Positions 6,693-12,893 of a DNA stretch of 12,893 nt are shown here, one piece after another (positions within the stretch are counted from its first letter, which is position 1; every line of letters starts with the position of its first letter). The position numbers and the translations under genes are program-made. The notes beneath the pieces are model-generated. The model worked only from the letters and a program-made list of their open reading frames with translations. It did no database searches and had not been told where the DNA came from. The stretch is from a bacterium (GTDB taxonomy: Bacteria; Babelota; Babeliae; Babelales; Vermiphilaceae), in assembly GCA_021827875.1 (NCBI GenBank), contig JAKAUA010000052.1, positions 1 to 12,893 of the forward strand. Reading direction: 5' to 3'.

Positions 6693-7494
6693 CGTCGAGT
6701 ATATATCCCTGTTCTTGTAAAATTCTTTCAACATCGGCAGCTGTTGTAGCATGATAGGCGAGCAAGGTTTTGTTACTTGAATATTCTGCGACTATTTGTG
6801 CATTGGTATCAAAAAGCATTACCGGTTTATCGGCAGCCAAAGCTTTGATGGCAGATGCATATTTTTCGGATGGTCGTGGCTCTTCAACAATTGTGTGCAG
6901 AGGGGCATTGCCTTCATGCTTACTGTCATAAGGATCGGCAACTACAATTGCTCCATGAGAAAAAAAATCTTTTAAAGTTATGTCATGATATTTTTTTAGA
7001 TAAGCAGCGTATTTTTGTAAATGATATACATCATGATGCGTTGCCAACATAAGAGGCACGTTATTTGCGGTTAAAATTTTTATCAATTTTATACCGGCAG
7101 GCTTTATTTCCGGGGTTAAGCCTATGTCTAATAATGTTTTGACTTTTTTCTCGTTGGGACTTAACTTAACTTTTTCTAAAGCACTATTAATTATATTGGT
7201 TGCTCCGTGCATTGTTTTTCTCAAATCTTTAGAATGATCAATAATGCTTTGTTGATAAAAAATTAGTTTTGGAATTTCCAAAAAAGAAAAAGCTCGCTTT
7301 ATTGCCGGGGCATGCGAAACACTTGCTAAGACGCTAGCAAAACTCTGATCTTTTGGAGTTTCATCAGAAATAAGTTCTACATCAAGAACGATAACCGGGG
7401 CTGAATAATCATCCATACCACAGATACTTTGCAAGGCGCAAAGCAGTATGATATATAACTTCTTCATATTTGTTTTCATCCCTTTTAAATGCAT
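6673..7494 (-). CDS. Exported HAD-like protein, degenerate
   Basis: A signal peptide is clear (MKKLYIILLCALQSICG). The mature part has a HAD-like order: VIVLDVE (motif I, where DxD would be expected but the third position is Glu), PLMLATHHD (motif II-like Thr), SEKYASAIKAL (possible motif III Lys) and VMLFDTNAQ (motif IV-like, with one Asp instead of the usual acidic pair). This suggests a HAD fold with altered or lost phosphatase activity; the assignment is tentative. Start: ATG 7494 has GGAG 6 bases upstream. ATG 7467 gives a shorter, more typical signal peptide, with AAAAGGG 12 bases upstream. An ATG at 7506 lacks a ribosome site and would lie at the start of the transcript if TATATT (7520-7515) is the -10. 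It follows cdsA by 64 bp on the same strand and ends inside hisS on the other strand. Confidence 0.7.
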   Translation of the reverse strand: MHLKGMKTNMKKLYIILLCALQSICGMDDYSAPVIVLDVELISDETPKDQSFASVLASVSHAPAIKRAFSFLEIPKLIFYQQSIIDHSKDLRKTMHGATNIINSALEKVKLSPNEKKVKTLLDIGLTPEIKPAGIKLIKILTANNVPLMLATHHDVYHLQKYAAYLKKYHDITLKDFFSHGAIVVADPYDSKHEGNAPLHTIVEEPRPSEKYASAIKALAADKPVMLFDTNAQIVAEYSSNKTLLAYHATTAADVERILQEQGYILDAISLNE

Positions 7495-7514
7495 AACATG
7501 CTCCATTTTATTTT

Positions 7515-7520
7515 AATATA
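7515..7520 (-). promoter_or_regulatory. Possible -10 box of the HAD-like gene
   Basis: TATATT on the minus strand lies about 20 bases upstream of the ATG at 7494, in the short gap after cdsA. No convincing -35 is seen at 16-18 bases. A run GCTTTTTTT (7541-7533) in the same gap could end cdsA transcription, but only a 3-bp stem precedes it. The HAD-like gene may therefore be either separate or a readthrough member of the bamD-yraN-cdsA unit. Confidence 0.2.
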
Positions 7521-7558
7521 GCGTATTGTGGATAAAAAAAGCTAGTTGTGATGCTGTT

Positions 7559-8200
7559 TTACAGACAGAAGCTGCTCAAAAGCTGATTTTTGAATATGAA
7601 AAATAGGATACTCACCGGCAATAGGCCATCAATTCTATCAAGAATGCCGCCGTGGCCGGGCAGCAGCGTGCCGGAGTTTTTAACACCGGCTTTTCTTTTG
7701 AGCCACGATTCGAACAGGTCGCCTGCAAATGCCAATGATGAAATTGAGCATGCGAGAATGAATAGTATAAAATAGTTTTTTGGTTGGCATGAACAGTAGA
7801 TTAAGGCCATCAAAATAACAAAAAATCCCCCAAAAAAGCCTTCCCAGCTTTTACCCGGACTAATAGAGGGAACCATTTTATGTTTTCCCGCTAATTTGCC
7901 TGCAATATAGGCAGAAGTATCAAAGAGGGCCACTAAGCAAATAAGAAAAAAAAGTAATCTGGGTGAAGCATAGAGCAATGAGATCAAGCAATAAATGGGA
8001 ACACATAAATAAAAGAGAGTAATAGGGAGAGCTCGCCAATGCATTGTGCGCATTAATGTTGGCCACTCGAATGTCAAAATCAAGACAAACATCACCATAA
8101 TTATGGTGGTTAAAAAAATGGGGGGTAGATAAAAAACGAGAGCAATAAGTCCACCGAAAAGAATTAAGCTCGTAATGGTGCGTTGCACAAAGTTATTCAA
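7559..8200 (-). CDS. cdsA: Phosphatidate cytidylyltransferase (CDP-diacylglycerol synthase)
   Basis: Integral inner-membrane enzyme that makes CDP-diacylglycerol from phosphatidate and CTP, the branch point of phospholipid synthesis. Seen: several hydrophobic helices; DTSAYIAGKLAGKHK; SISPGKSWEG; and the CDP-alcohol signature running from S-W-L-KR to PGHGGILDRID near the C terminus. The signature's usual KD reads KN (AAC codon). At 213 residues it is shorter than the common 260-285, with fewer N-terminal helices; shorter members exist. Start choice: TTG at 8200 has GGAG 6 bases upstream and gives MNNFVQRTITS, matching the short lead before Arg in known CdsA. The ATG at 8227 would add 9 residues, has no ribosome site, and would overlap yraN by 26 bp. 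With TTG, the start comes one base after the yraN stop, so coupled translation is likely. Confidence 0.93.
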   Translation of the reverse strand: MNNFVQRTITSLILFGGLIALVFYLPPIFLTTIIMVMFVLILTFEWPTLMRTMHWRALPITLFYLCVPIYCLISLLYASPRLLFFLICLVALFDTSAYIAGKLAGKHKMVPSISPGKSWEGFFGGFFVILMALIYCSCQPKNYFILFILACSISSLAFAGDLFESWLKRKAGVKNSGTLLPGHGGILDRIDGLLPVSILFFIFKNQLLSSFCL

Positions 8201-8201
8201 A

Positions 8202-8561
8202 CTATTCTCCACTTTCTGTAAAAGCATTGGGAATATACGTTAATTGTGGCATAGGCAGTGCGCCTTCAAGCAATGCCGCATCAAAGCGGCATATTTTATT
8301 AGAGTATTCATTATGGAGCAGAAAATATTTTGCGGTAGCAATAATCTTTTTTTGCTTGCTTGCAGTGATAAGCTCGCTCAGGGCAAAATAGCTTTTTGTA
8401 CGCTGCTTTACTTCTACAAAAACCACCGTGTCTTTTTTCAGTCCAATGATGTCAATTTCTCCCAAGCGACACGTGTAATTTTTTGCCAGAATGGTAAAAC
8501 CTTCTTTTTCAAGATACCGTGCTACTAGACCTTCTGCCGCATAGCCATGTATTTTACTCAT
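8202..8561 (-). CDS. yraN: YraN/UPF0102 family putative endonuclease
   Basis: Small conserved bacterial family with a restriction-endonuclease-like fold, related to Holliday-junction resolvase-type nucleases. Its biological role is not settled. The 119 residues are normal length. Seen: G6-x-x-A-E10 near the N terminus, the GEIDII strand with D37, VFVEVKQR with E50 and K52 (together the D-ExK metal site), and the following helical SELITASKQKKII segment. It starts 2 bases after the bamD stop (TGA-GC-ATG) and ends just before the cdsA TTG start, so all three are probably one transcript with coupled translation. No own ribosome site of note is seen, consistent with reinitiation. Confidence 0.93.
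   Translation of the reverse strand: MSKIHGYAAEGLVARYLEKEGFTILAKNYTCRLGEIDIIGLKKDTVVFVEVKQRTKSYFALSELITASKQKKIIATAKYFLLHNEYSNKICRFDAALLEGALPMPQLTYIPNAFTESGE
8207..8210 (-). promoter_or_regulatory. Ribosome binding site supporting a TTG start for cdsA
   Basis: GGAG on the minus strand, inside the last codons of yraN, lies 6 bases before TTG 8200-8198. No comparable site precedes the ATG at 8227. Confidence 0.5.
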
Positions 8562-8563
8562 GC

Positions 8564-9496
8564 TCAGAATCGATTAACCATGTCAGGTGCAGCAGTAGAA
8601 ACTTTTGCTATCACCTGCTCATCGGTATGATTTTTTTCCTCGTTTGCTTTCACCGCAGAAAAGGTGATTTCATGATCAGTGCTCAGTTCTAGTGTTGGTG
8701 TAAGGCCGAGGGTTTTTTGTTTTTCTACAAACGCTTGCTTAAGATTTGCAATGTGGGAGGGCGCATCAGCTAAAAGTTCTATAAAATCTTTTTCTAATTT
8801 TTCTAACCGTTTTTGTGCTGCTTTGAAGCTATTCTGGTTAAGATAAAATTGGAAGACATTTGCTTCGCTATCAAAAATCTGCTTTTGGCAGAGGCGGTGC
8901 ACATTATATACCTCTTTACGATAGGTAGTAAAACGCTCATGATTTTTAAGAAAATCAGTTGTTAAAGAAATAACTTCTTTTGTCTTTGTTTGATCGCGAT
9001 CAGAAGACAAAATAGTGTTAAATCCACATAAGATTGCTTTATAGTGGGCATACTCTACCCCTTTGTTGCCGGGATAAAAGGTATAAAACTCTTTGTAGCG
9101 TAATTCTGCATCGGCGAGATTGCCATAATCAAAATTAAGATCGGCAAGCTCAAGTATAAGATTTCCCTTTTCTTCTAAATCGTTGCAGAGAGGAAGCATT
9201 TTTTCTACATATTTGATGGCGGTAAATTTATCATTAAAACTTACCAATTGATTTTTGCGGTCCGTCATTTCTTGAAAGTTCATGTAACGCAATGTTTTTA
9301 CTTTAGGGCGCTTTTTTATATTCTCTTGTCGCTGAGTTCTGCCACCACGAAAAGGTTTAGCTTCCCCTTCTTTGTGTTTGTATGACCACATATAGTGTGA
9401 TCCGGGGAGGCGCCATAGACTGTGTGCCGAGTGCATGCAGAACACAAGGCTAACAATAATAATGGCATACACTGTAGTATAATTACGGATAAACAT
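8564..9496 (-). CDS. bamD: BamD/ComL-like outer-membrane assembly protein
   Basis: BamD is the essential TPR lipoprotein of the BAM complex that inserts beta-barrels into the outer membrane. Seen, numbered from ATG 9496 (310 residues): a signal peptide (MFIRNYTTVYAIIIVSLVF); a TPR-like helical array (about 95-250) with LELADLNFDYGNLADAELRYKEF and a FYPGNKGVEYAHY turn, like the BamD stretch before its SDRD loop; SSDRDQ (164-169); and the closing helices with FYLNQNSFKAAQKRLEKL. The C-terminal extension (about 265-310) is low in structure. At the signal end the cysteine context is LVFC, with Phe before Cys instead of Gly/Ala/Ser, while SAHS (23-26) would suit ordinary signal peptidase I, so lipid attachment is doubtful. 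Start: ATG 9496 has AAGGGA 5 bases upstream; the longer TTG start at 9547 adds 17 non-signal-like residues. It heads the bamD-yraN-cdsA unit. Confidence 0.85.
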   Translation of the reverse strand: MFIRNYTTVYAIIIVSLVFCMHSAHSLWRLPGSHYMWSYKHKEGEAKPFRGGRTQRQENIKKRPKVKTLRYMNFQEMTDRKNQLVSFNDKFTAIKYVEKMLPLCNDLEEKGNLILELADLNFDYGNLADAELRYKEFYTFYPGNKGVEYAHYKAILCGFNTILSSDRDQTKTKEVISLTTDFLKNHERFTTYRKEVYNVHRLCQKQIFDSEANVFQFYLNQNSFKAAQKRLEKLEKDFIELLADAPSHIANLKQAFVEKQKTLGLTPTLELSTDHEITFSAVKANEEKNHTDEQVIAKVSTAAPDMVNRF

Positions 9497-9501
9497 GATA
9501 T

Positions 9502-9507
9502 TCCCTT
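9502..9507 (-). promoter_or_regulatory. Ribosome binding site fixing the bamD start
   Basis: AAGGGA on the minus strand lies 5 bases before ATG 9496-9494. It selects this ATG over the upstream in-frame TTG at 9547 and places a normal signal peptide at the N terminus. Confidence 0.65.
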
Positions 9508-9514
9508 GCCTGGG

Positions 9515-9566
9515 TAGGTAGATATACCTATACTTAAATTCGATCAAACGTTAGTACTTATACTAA
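9515..9566. promoter_or_regulatory. Two related 16-bp palindromes between bamD and the gspE operon
   Basis: TAGGTA-GATA-TACCTA (9515-9530) and TTAGTA-CTTA-TACTAA (9551-9566) are both perfect inverted repeats with 6-base arms and a 4-base centre. They lie 36 bp apart centre to centre and share GTANNTATAC in register. This layout resembles a pair of operator sites for a dimeric regulator. Both contain -10-like hexamers: TATACT (9559-9564) on the plus strand, and TATAAG and TATAGG on the minus strand. They may instead be overlapping divergent promoters whose symmetry is partly due to AT-richness. The left one lies in the likely bamD leader, 19 bp from its start codon. Confidence 0.4.
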
Positions 9567-9589
9567 AAACATACTAGAAAATTGAGATC

Positions 9590-9691
9590 ATGCCAATTGT
9601 GGGCCATTATAATCGGATGGGTAAAGAAAATAATCAAGATGCTTTTCAGCTCATTGATAGCTGGATAGATGATAAGCGGGGTTTACTATGA
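9590..9691 (+). CDS. 33-codon small ORF coupled to gspE by an ATGA overlap
   Basis: An ATG at 9590 opens 33 codons ending at TGA 9689-9691, which overlaps the gspE ATG (9688-9690) as ATGA. The product begins MPIVGHYNRMGKENNQDAFQ and ends DDKRGLL; it has no signal peptide, no membrane segment, and no family I recognise. A weak ribosome site (TTGAG) lies 3-7 bases upstream. The gspE ribosome site GGGG lies inside its last codons. It may be a leader peptide that couples translation to gspE, a real small protein, or a chance ORF in a 190-bp spacer. An upstream in-frame stop (TAG, 9575-9577) means it is not the tail of a longer gene. Confidence 0.35.
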   Translation: MPIVGHYNRMGKENNQDAFQLIDSWIDDKRGLL

Positions 9692-11397
9692 AAAAAAGTG
9701 TAGGACAACTTCTTGTTGATGAAGGCATTATTACCACTGCGCAACTTCAGGAAGCAGAGCAAGCATATGCAAGCGGAGCTGCACTGAGTGTCGAGCAGTT
9801 TTTAATCGATAAAAAGATTATTACCCATGCACAGCTTGCAAAAGCATACGCTGATTTTGCCTCGCTTGGTTATCTGGATAAAATAACTGATGAGATGGCA
9901 GATCTTACCCTACTTGCCAAAGTGCCGCTCAAATTTTTACGAGATAATGTTGTTATGCCGCTCATGATTAATGGCAAGGTCGTTATCATCACCGCTAATC
10001 CCATTAAATTTCAGCCACTTGATGAACTCAACGCTTTGCTGGGTGGATCAGCCCGCTATATGGTTGCGCCCGAACCGGTTATTACAGAAGCAATCAATCG
10101 TTACTATCCTATACAAGGAGCGGGACAGGTAATAGCAGAGCTTGAAGAGGAAGAGGAAAAAGAGCTCAAAGAAGTTGAATTTGGCCAGATAGAAGAAAAA
10201 GATATTATGGCAATGGCCGCTGAGGCGCCCATTATAAAATTAGTAAATCATATTTTATTCCAAGCAGCAAAACGAGGTGCTTCAGATATTCATATCGAAC
10301 CTTTTGAAAAAGAACTGCATGTCCGTTACCGTATCGATGGTGTTCTTTATCTAGTCATGTCGCCACCCAAGCGATTGCAGGGTGCTTTGATATCACGTAT
10401 CAAGATTATGGCCAATTTAAATATTGCAGAAAAACGTATTCCACAAGACGGACGCATAGATCTTAAAATTGCAGGCAAAGCGATAGACATCCGTGTATCG
10501 ATATTGCCGGTTGCTTTTGGAGAGCGCGTGGTAATGCGTCTTCTTGATAAAAGTCGCAGCTTTGCCAAGCTCAAAGATATGGATTTCTCTGAAAGAGATT
10601 ACAAACTGCTTGAAGATAGCATCCACAAGCCCAATGGTATTTTATATATTACCGGTCCAACAGGGTCGGGTAAAACGACTACCTTATATTCTATTTTAAA
10701 TGAGCTTAATACCCCTGAAGTAAATATTATTACGGTAGAAGACCCAGTGGAATACCAAATGCCGGGTATTGGCCAGGTGCAAGTGAGAGATAAAATAGGA
10801 CTCACTTTTGCAGCGGCCTTGCGTTCTATTTTACGTCAGGACCCTGACATTGTGATGATTGGGGAAACGCGTGACGCTGAAACTGCTCAAATTGCTATAC
10901 AGTCTGCACTTACCGGTCACTTAGTATTAAGTACTTTACATACCAATAGCGCTCCCGCAACTATTACGCGTCTTATGGACATGGGTGTTGAGCCTTATTT
11001 AATTGCATCGTCGATTCATTTAGCAATGGCGCAGCGTTTGGTGCGTAAATTATGTTCGGCATGCAAGAAGCTCTATAAACCATCCAAAGATATTCTAGAA
11101 AGCATAGGTTTAACAGAGCAAGAGGCAAATACCATTAATTTTTATGGTCCCGTGGGGTGCGAGGTATGCTCCAATAGTGGATATAAGGGACGAATTGCCA
11201 TCTTTGAGTTGATGAGTATGACGCCTGAGATTGCAAAACTGACGATCGAGCGTGCGGATACTGCGCGTATTAGGCGTCAGGCAATTGCTGATGGCATGAC
11301 GCTCCTGGTACAAGATGGTTTGCGTAAAATTAAGCAAGGGCTTACTACTATAGACGAGGTTCTTTCTGCGGCCACGCTTGAAGATGTGGAAGTTTAA
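9688..11397 (+). CDS. gspE: GspE/PilB-type secretion or pilus assembly ATPase
   Basis: Cytoplasmic hexameric ATPase that powers pseudopilus or pilus extension in type II secretion or type IV pili. The 569 residues hold an N-terminal MshEN-like domain (about 1-140), an acidic Glu-rich linker (about 151-165), the ATPase core with Walker A GPTGSGKT (323-330), the Asp box VEDPVEY, Walker B region DPDIVMIGE (385-393), the His box GHLVLSTLH (410-418), and a zinc-type tetracysteine motif C456-x2-C459 and C491-x2-C494. Details such as GERVVMRLLDKS and GQVQVRDKIGLTF look closer to GspE than to classical PilB, but GETRD is PilB-like, so the subfamily is not settled. The start has GCGGGG about 6 bases upstream and overlaps a 33-codon ORF. 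The pseudopilin gene follows 5 bp downstream; the usual partner gspF/pilC is not next to it. Confidence 0.96.
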   Translation: MKKSVGQLLVDEGIITTAQLQEAEQAYASGAALSVEQFLIDKKIITHAQLAKAYADFASLGYLDKITDEMADLTLLAKVPLKFLRDNVVMPLMINGKVVIITANPIKFQPLDELNALLGGSARYMVAPEPVITEAINRYYPIQGAGQVIAELEEEEEKELKEVEFGQIEEKDIMAMAAEAPIIKLVNHILFQAAKRGASDIHIEPFEKELHVRYRIDGVLYLVMSPPKRLQGALISRIKIMANLNIAEKRIPQDGRIDLKIAGKAIDIRVSILPVAFGERVVMRLLDKSRSFAKLKDMDFSERDYKLLEDSIHKPNGILYITGPTGSGKTTTLYSILNELNTPEVNIITVEDPVEYQMPGIGQVQVRDKIGLTFAAALRSILRQDPDIVMIGETRDAETAQIAIQSALTGHLVLSTLHTNSAPATITRLMDMGVEPYLIASSIHLAMAQRLVRKLCSACKKLYKPSKDILESIGLTEQEANTINFYGPVGCEVCSNSGYKGRIAIFELMSMTPEIAKLTIERADTARIRRQAIADGMTLLVQDGLRKIKQGLTTIDEVLSAATLEDVEV

Positions 11398-11402
11398 ATT
11401 GT

Positions 11403-11918
11403 ATGTGTGATGTTGGCGTGAGGCGAGGCAAGCAGGGGTTTTCATTAGTTGAGCTCATGATTGTGGTTGCACTGGTTGCGCTGCTCTCAGGTCTGACGTT
11501 ATGGAACATGCGCATGTTTTCTGGCTTGGTAGTACGCGCTGATATAGAAAAGCTCTATACGGTGTGCATGTATTTGCGCCAAAAAGCAGTCAGCACTCGC
11601 ACAGAACAGCTATTAGAATTTGATCAACTAAACAATGCCTATAGATATGATGGCACCGTAGAACATTTGAGCACGGCAGCTACTTACGGCTTTGTGGAGG
11701 ATGTTATGGGGCCGCCATCAGCACCGCATAAAACAATCACGACTTATAGCTCTTTTGATAGTAGCCATATCGTATTTTATCCCGATGGCATCATTCAATC
11801 AGGTACTCTATACATAACTGATAAAGATAAAAAGATGCTTTATGCCCTAACCAGCGGCGTGGGCCAGGTTTCTTTTTTGCGTAAATATCGTTATGATGGT
11901 TCTTGGCACCTACTCTGA
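11403..11918 (+). CDS. GspH-like type II secretion pseudopilin / type IV pilin-like protein
   Basis: Prepilin with a 12-residue leader ending in Lys-Gln-Gly, then the prepilin peptidase motif G|FSLVELM with Glu at mature +5 (E17 of the precursor), followed by a hydrophobic helix to about residue 36. The rest (about 40-171) is a small globular domain with a beta-rich C-terminal half (FYPDGII, GTLYITD), as in GspH/FimT minor pseudopilins. It would be processed by a prepilin peptidase, whose gene is not in this window, and join the pseudopilus driven by the ATPase upstream. It starts 5 bp after the ATPase stop, with only a distant GGAAG as ribosome site, suggesting coupled translation. Whether it serves type II secretion or pili cannot be told from this one protein. 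Confidence 0.9.
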   Translation: MCDVGVRRGKQGFSLVELMIVVALVALLSGLTLWNMRMFSGLVVRADIEKLYTVCMYLRQKAVSTRTEQLLEFDQLNNAYRYDGTVEHLSTAATYGFVEDVMGPPSAPHKTITTYSSFDSSHIVFYPDGIIQSGTLYITDKDKKMLYALTSGVGQVSFLRKYRYDGSWHLL

Positions 11919-11932
11919 AGTGACTTCTCATT

Positions 11933-12893
11933 ATGATAAAAAAAATTCTTCTTTCTCTTTGTACCGGTATTTTCATGGCGGCAACTATTTTTTTGCATGA
12001 ACCCTGGCTTAATACATGGCTTGAAAATAAAGTTGTAGAGGGATTTTCTCAAGCGCTCGATTGCTCGGTGAGTGGTAAATTACAGCACTTTCATCTTGTT
12101 TTTCCCGCTATCTATATAGAAGATATGGCAATGAAGCCACATGTAGGAAAAACAGGCTGGCAATGGCGCTGTAAGCGTTTTGTCTTACGGACATCATGGT
12201 GGCGGCTTTTACGAGAAAAAACGATTGCGCTTGATATTGTGGTAGAAGATTTGCAGGCTGATTCGGCTGTGGCAAATGGCACATTTGCCATCCAAGAGCA
12301 TATACAAAAGATGATAGAAGATACGCCGCTCCCTGTTGCTATCGCGCTTAATTCGGTTACGGTTCGTAATGGAAATTTTGCAGCGCATGAAGATGAGAGA
12401 AAAATAGATTTTCAATGCCAATGGGATAGCTCTGTTGCATGTCCCGGCAAAGATCTTTATCTTGCTATGAAAGTTAAACACGCATGCTTGAGGCAGAATA
12501 CGACATGTCTGGTGCAAAACTGTGTTGGATCGATTAGTTGTGGAATGAGCGCAGCTCAGCCTTTGCAAGCGGATATAGATTTTTCTTATGTAATTCCATT
12601 GCTTGATCAGCAACCATGCATATTGTCAGCATCATATGAGCAGGATGCGCTTGCGTGTCAGCTTGCAACACATGATAAAAACATAGATCTTCATACGGTA
12701 CGTCTTTATAAAGAAGGTGATGCGTGGCAGTTTACTATTGCTGGCTCTGCTCAATTAGAAAAACTATTACAACCCTGTTCTCTTGCGGGACAGATAGCGG
12801 GCGAATGTGCGTTGCAAGCTGCAGGTACCTTATGCGGTAATTGTCCATTTAAAGGCGCCATTAATTTTAATAACTTATCTCATAAAGAGCTGA
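11933..12893 (+). CDS. TamB/AsmA-like envelope protein, N-terminal part (cut by right edge)
   Basis: The reading frame from ATG 11933 stays open for 320 codons to the window end. Seen: a short basic start and one membrane segment (MIKKILLSLCTGIFMAATIF), then the large soluble part. The order resembles the N terminus of TamB/AsmA-type proteins: a membrane anchor, a strand pair ending IYIEDMAM, a basic VLRTSWWRLLREKTIALDIV segment, and a DIVVEDL strand. These families form long beta-groove bridges across the periplasm for lipids or barrel assembly. The assignment is moderate because the C-terminal domain is out of view. Odd: 15 cysteines in 320 residues, mostly after residue 160, which is high for an envelope protein. 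It lies 14 bp after the pseudopilin gene, so it probably shares that operon. The ribosome site is weak (GAAG, 12 bases upstream). Confidence 0.7.
   Translation, partial: MIKKILLSLCTGIFMAATIFLHEPWLNTWLENKVVEGFSQALDCSVSGKLQHFHLVFPAIYIEDMAMKPHVGKTGWQWRCKRFVLRTSWWRLLREKTIALDIVVEDLQADSAVANGTFAIQEHIQKMIEDTPLPVAIALNSVTVRNGNFAAHEDERKIDFQCQWDSSVACPGKDLYLAMKVKHACLRQNTTCLVQNCVGSISCGMSAAQPLQADIDFSYVIPLLDQQPCILSASYEQDALACQLATHDKNIDLHTVRLYKEGDAWQFTIAGSAQLEKLLQPCSLAGQIAGECALQAAGTLCGNCPFKGAINFNNLSHKEL

Noticed and set aside
8244..8528. 94-codon plus-strand ORF opposite yraN
   Set aside because: Shadow of the conserved YraN frame; Phe/Cys-rich product without a family pattern.
9497..9547. Longer bamD start at TTG 9547 (17 extra residues)
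   Set aside because: It has no ribosome site and puts 17 residues before a good signal peptide; ATG 9496 has AAGGGA 5 bases upstream.
11110..11445. 111-codon minus-strand ORF across the gspE end and pseudopilin start
   Set aside because: It is antisense to the gspE zinc motif and the prepilin leader, both of which are clearly real; product looks random.
12209..12613. 134-codon minus-strand ORF
   Set aside because: Antisense to the TamB/AsmA-like gene; its product is rich in Arg, Cys, His and Ile with no domain pattern, while the plus frame has a coherent anchor and strand pattern and continues to the edge.

Overview
The window looks like chromosomal DNA of a Gram-negative bacterium. The evidence is a set of outer-membrane biogenesis genes (a BamD-type protein, a TamB/AsmA-like protein, a signal-peptide beta-barrel protein ending in Phe) and a type II secretion/type IV pilus ATPase with a pseudopilin. 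DNA is AT-rich, genes are tightly packed, and several exported proteins have no obvious family. This fits a reduced-genome, host-associated lineage such as Dependentiae (TM6/Babeliae), but that assignment is inference from gene style; no rRNA or other marker is present.

Layout. 1-326: tail of a possible hydrophobic protein entering from the left, then a mostly empty spacer with a GC-rich nested palindrome. 327-5273, minus strand: a two-gene unit (beta-barrel outer-membrane protein, then a secreted coiled-coil protein) ending in a good intrinsic terminator, followed by pgeF. 5274-5441: divergent promoter region. 5442-6692, plus: hisS. 6673-9496, minus: bamD, yraN, cdsA and a secreted, degenerate HAD-like protein; hisS and the HAD-like gene converge and overlap by 20 bp. 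9497-9687: divergent control region with two related 16-bp palindromes and a 33-codon ORF coupled to the next gene. 9688-12893, plus: gspE/pilB-type ATPase, GspH-like pseudopilin, and a TamB/AsmA-like gene running off the right edge.

How it fits together. Most genes serve the cell envelope: CdsA makes CDP-diacylglycerol for phospholipids, BamD helps insert barrels, the TamB-like protein may act in outer-membrane lipid or protein traffic, the ATPase and pseudopilin drive a pseudopilus, and the barrel/coiled-coil pair are likely products of the export and assembly machinery. HisS, YraN and PgeF are housekeeping genes.

Several starts can be refined from the sequence. pgeF should start at 1055 because the longer start lies in a terminator loop. 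cdsA probably uses TTG at 8200. bamD should start at ATG 9496. The HAD-like gene should start at 7494 or 7467. No CRISPR array, insertion sequence, tRNA or rRNA was seen. I found no convincing wholly new system; the best leads are the barrel/coiled-coil operon, the cysteine-rich TamB-like protein in a pseudopilus operon, and the paired palindromes between bamD and gspE.
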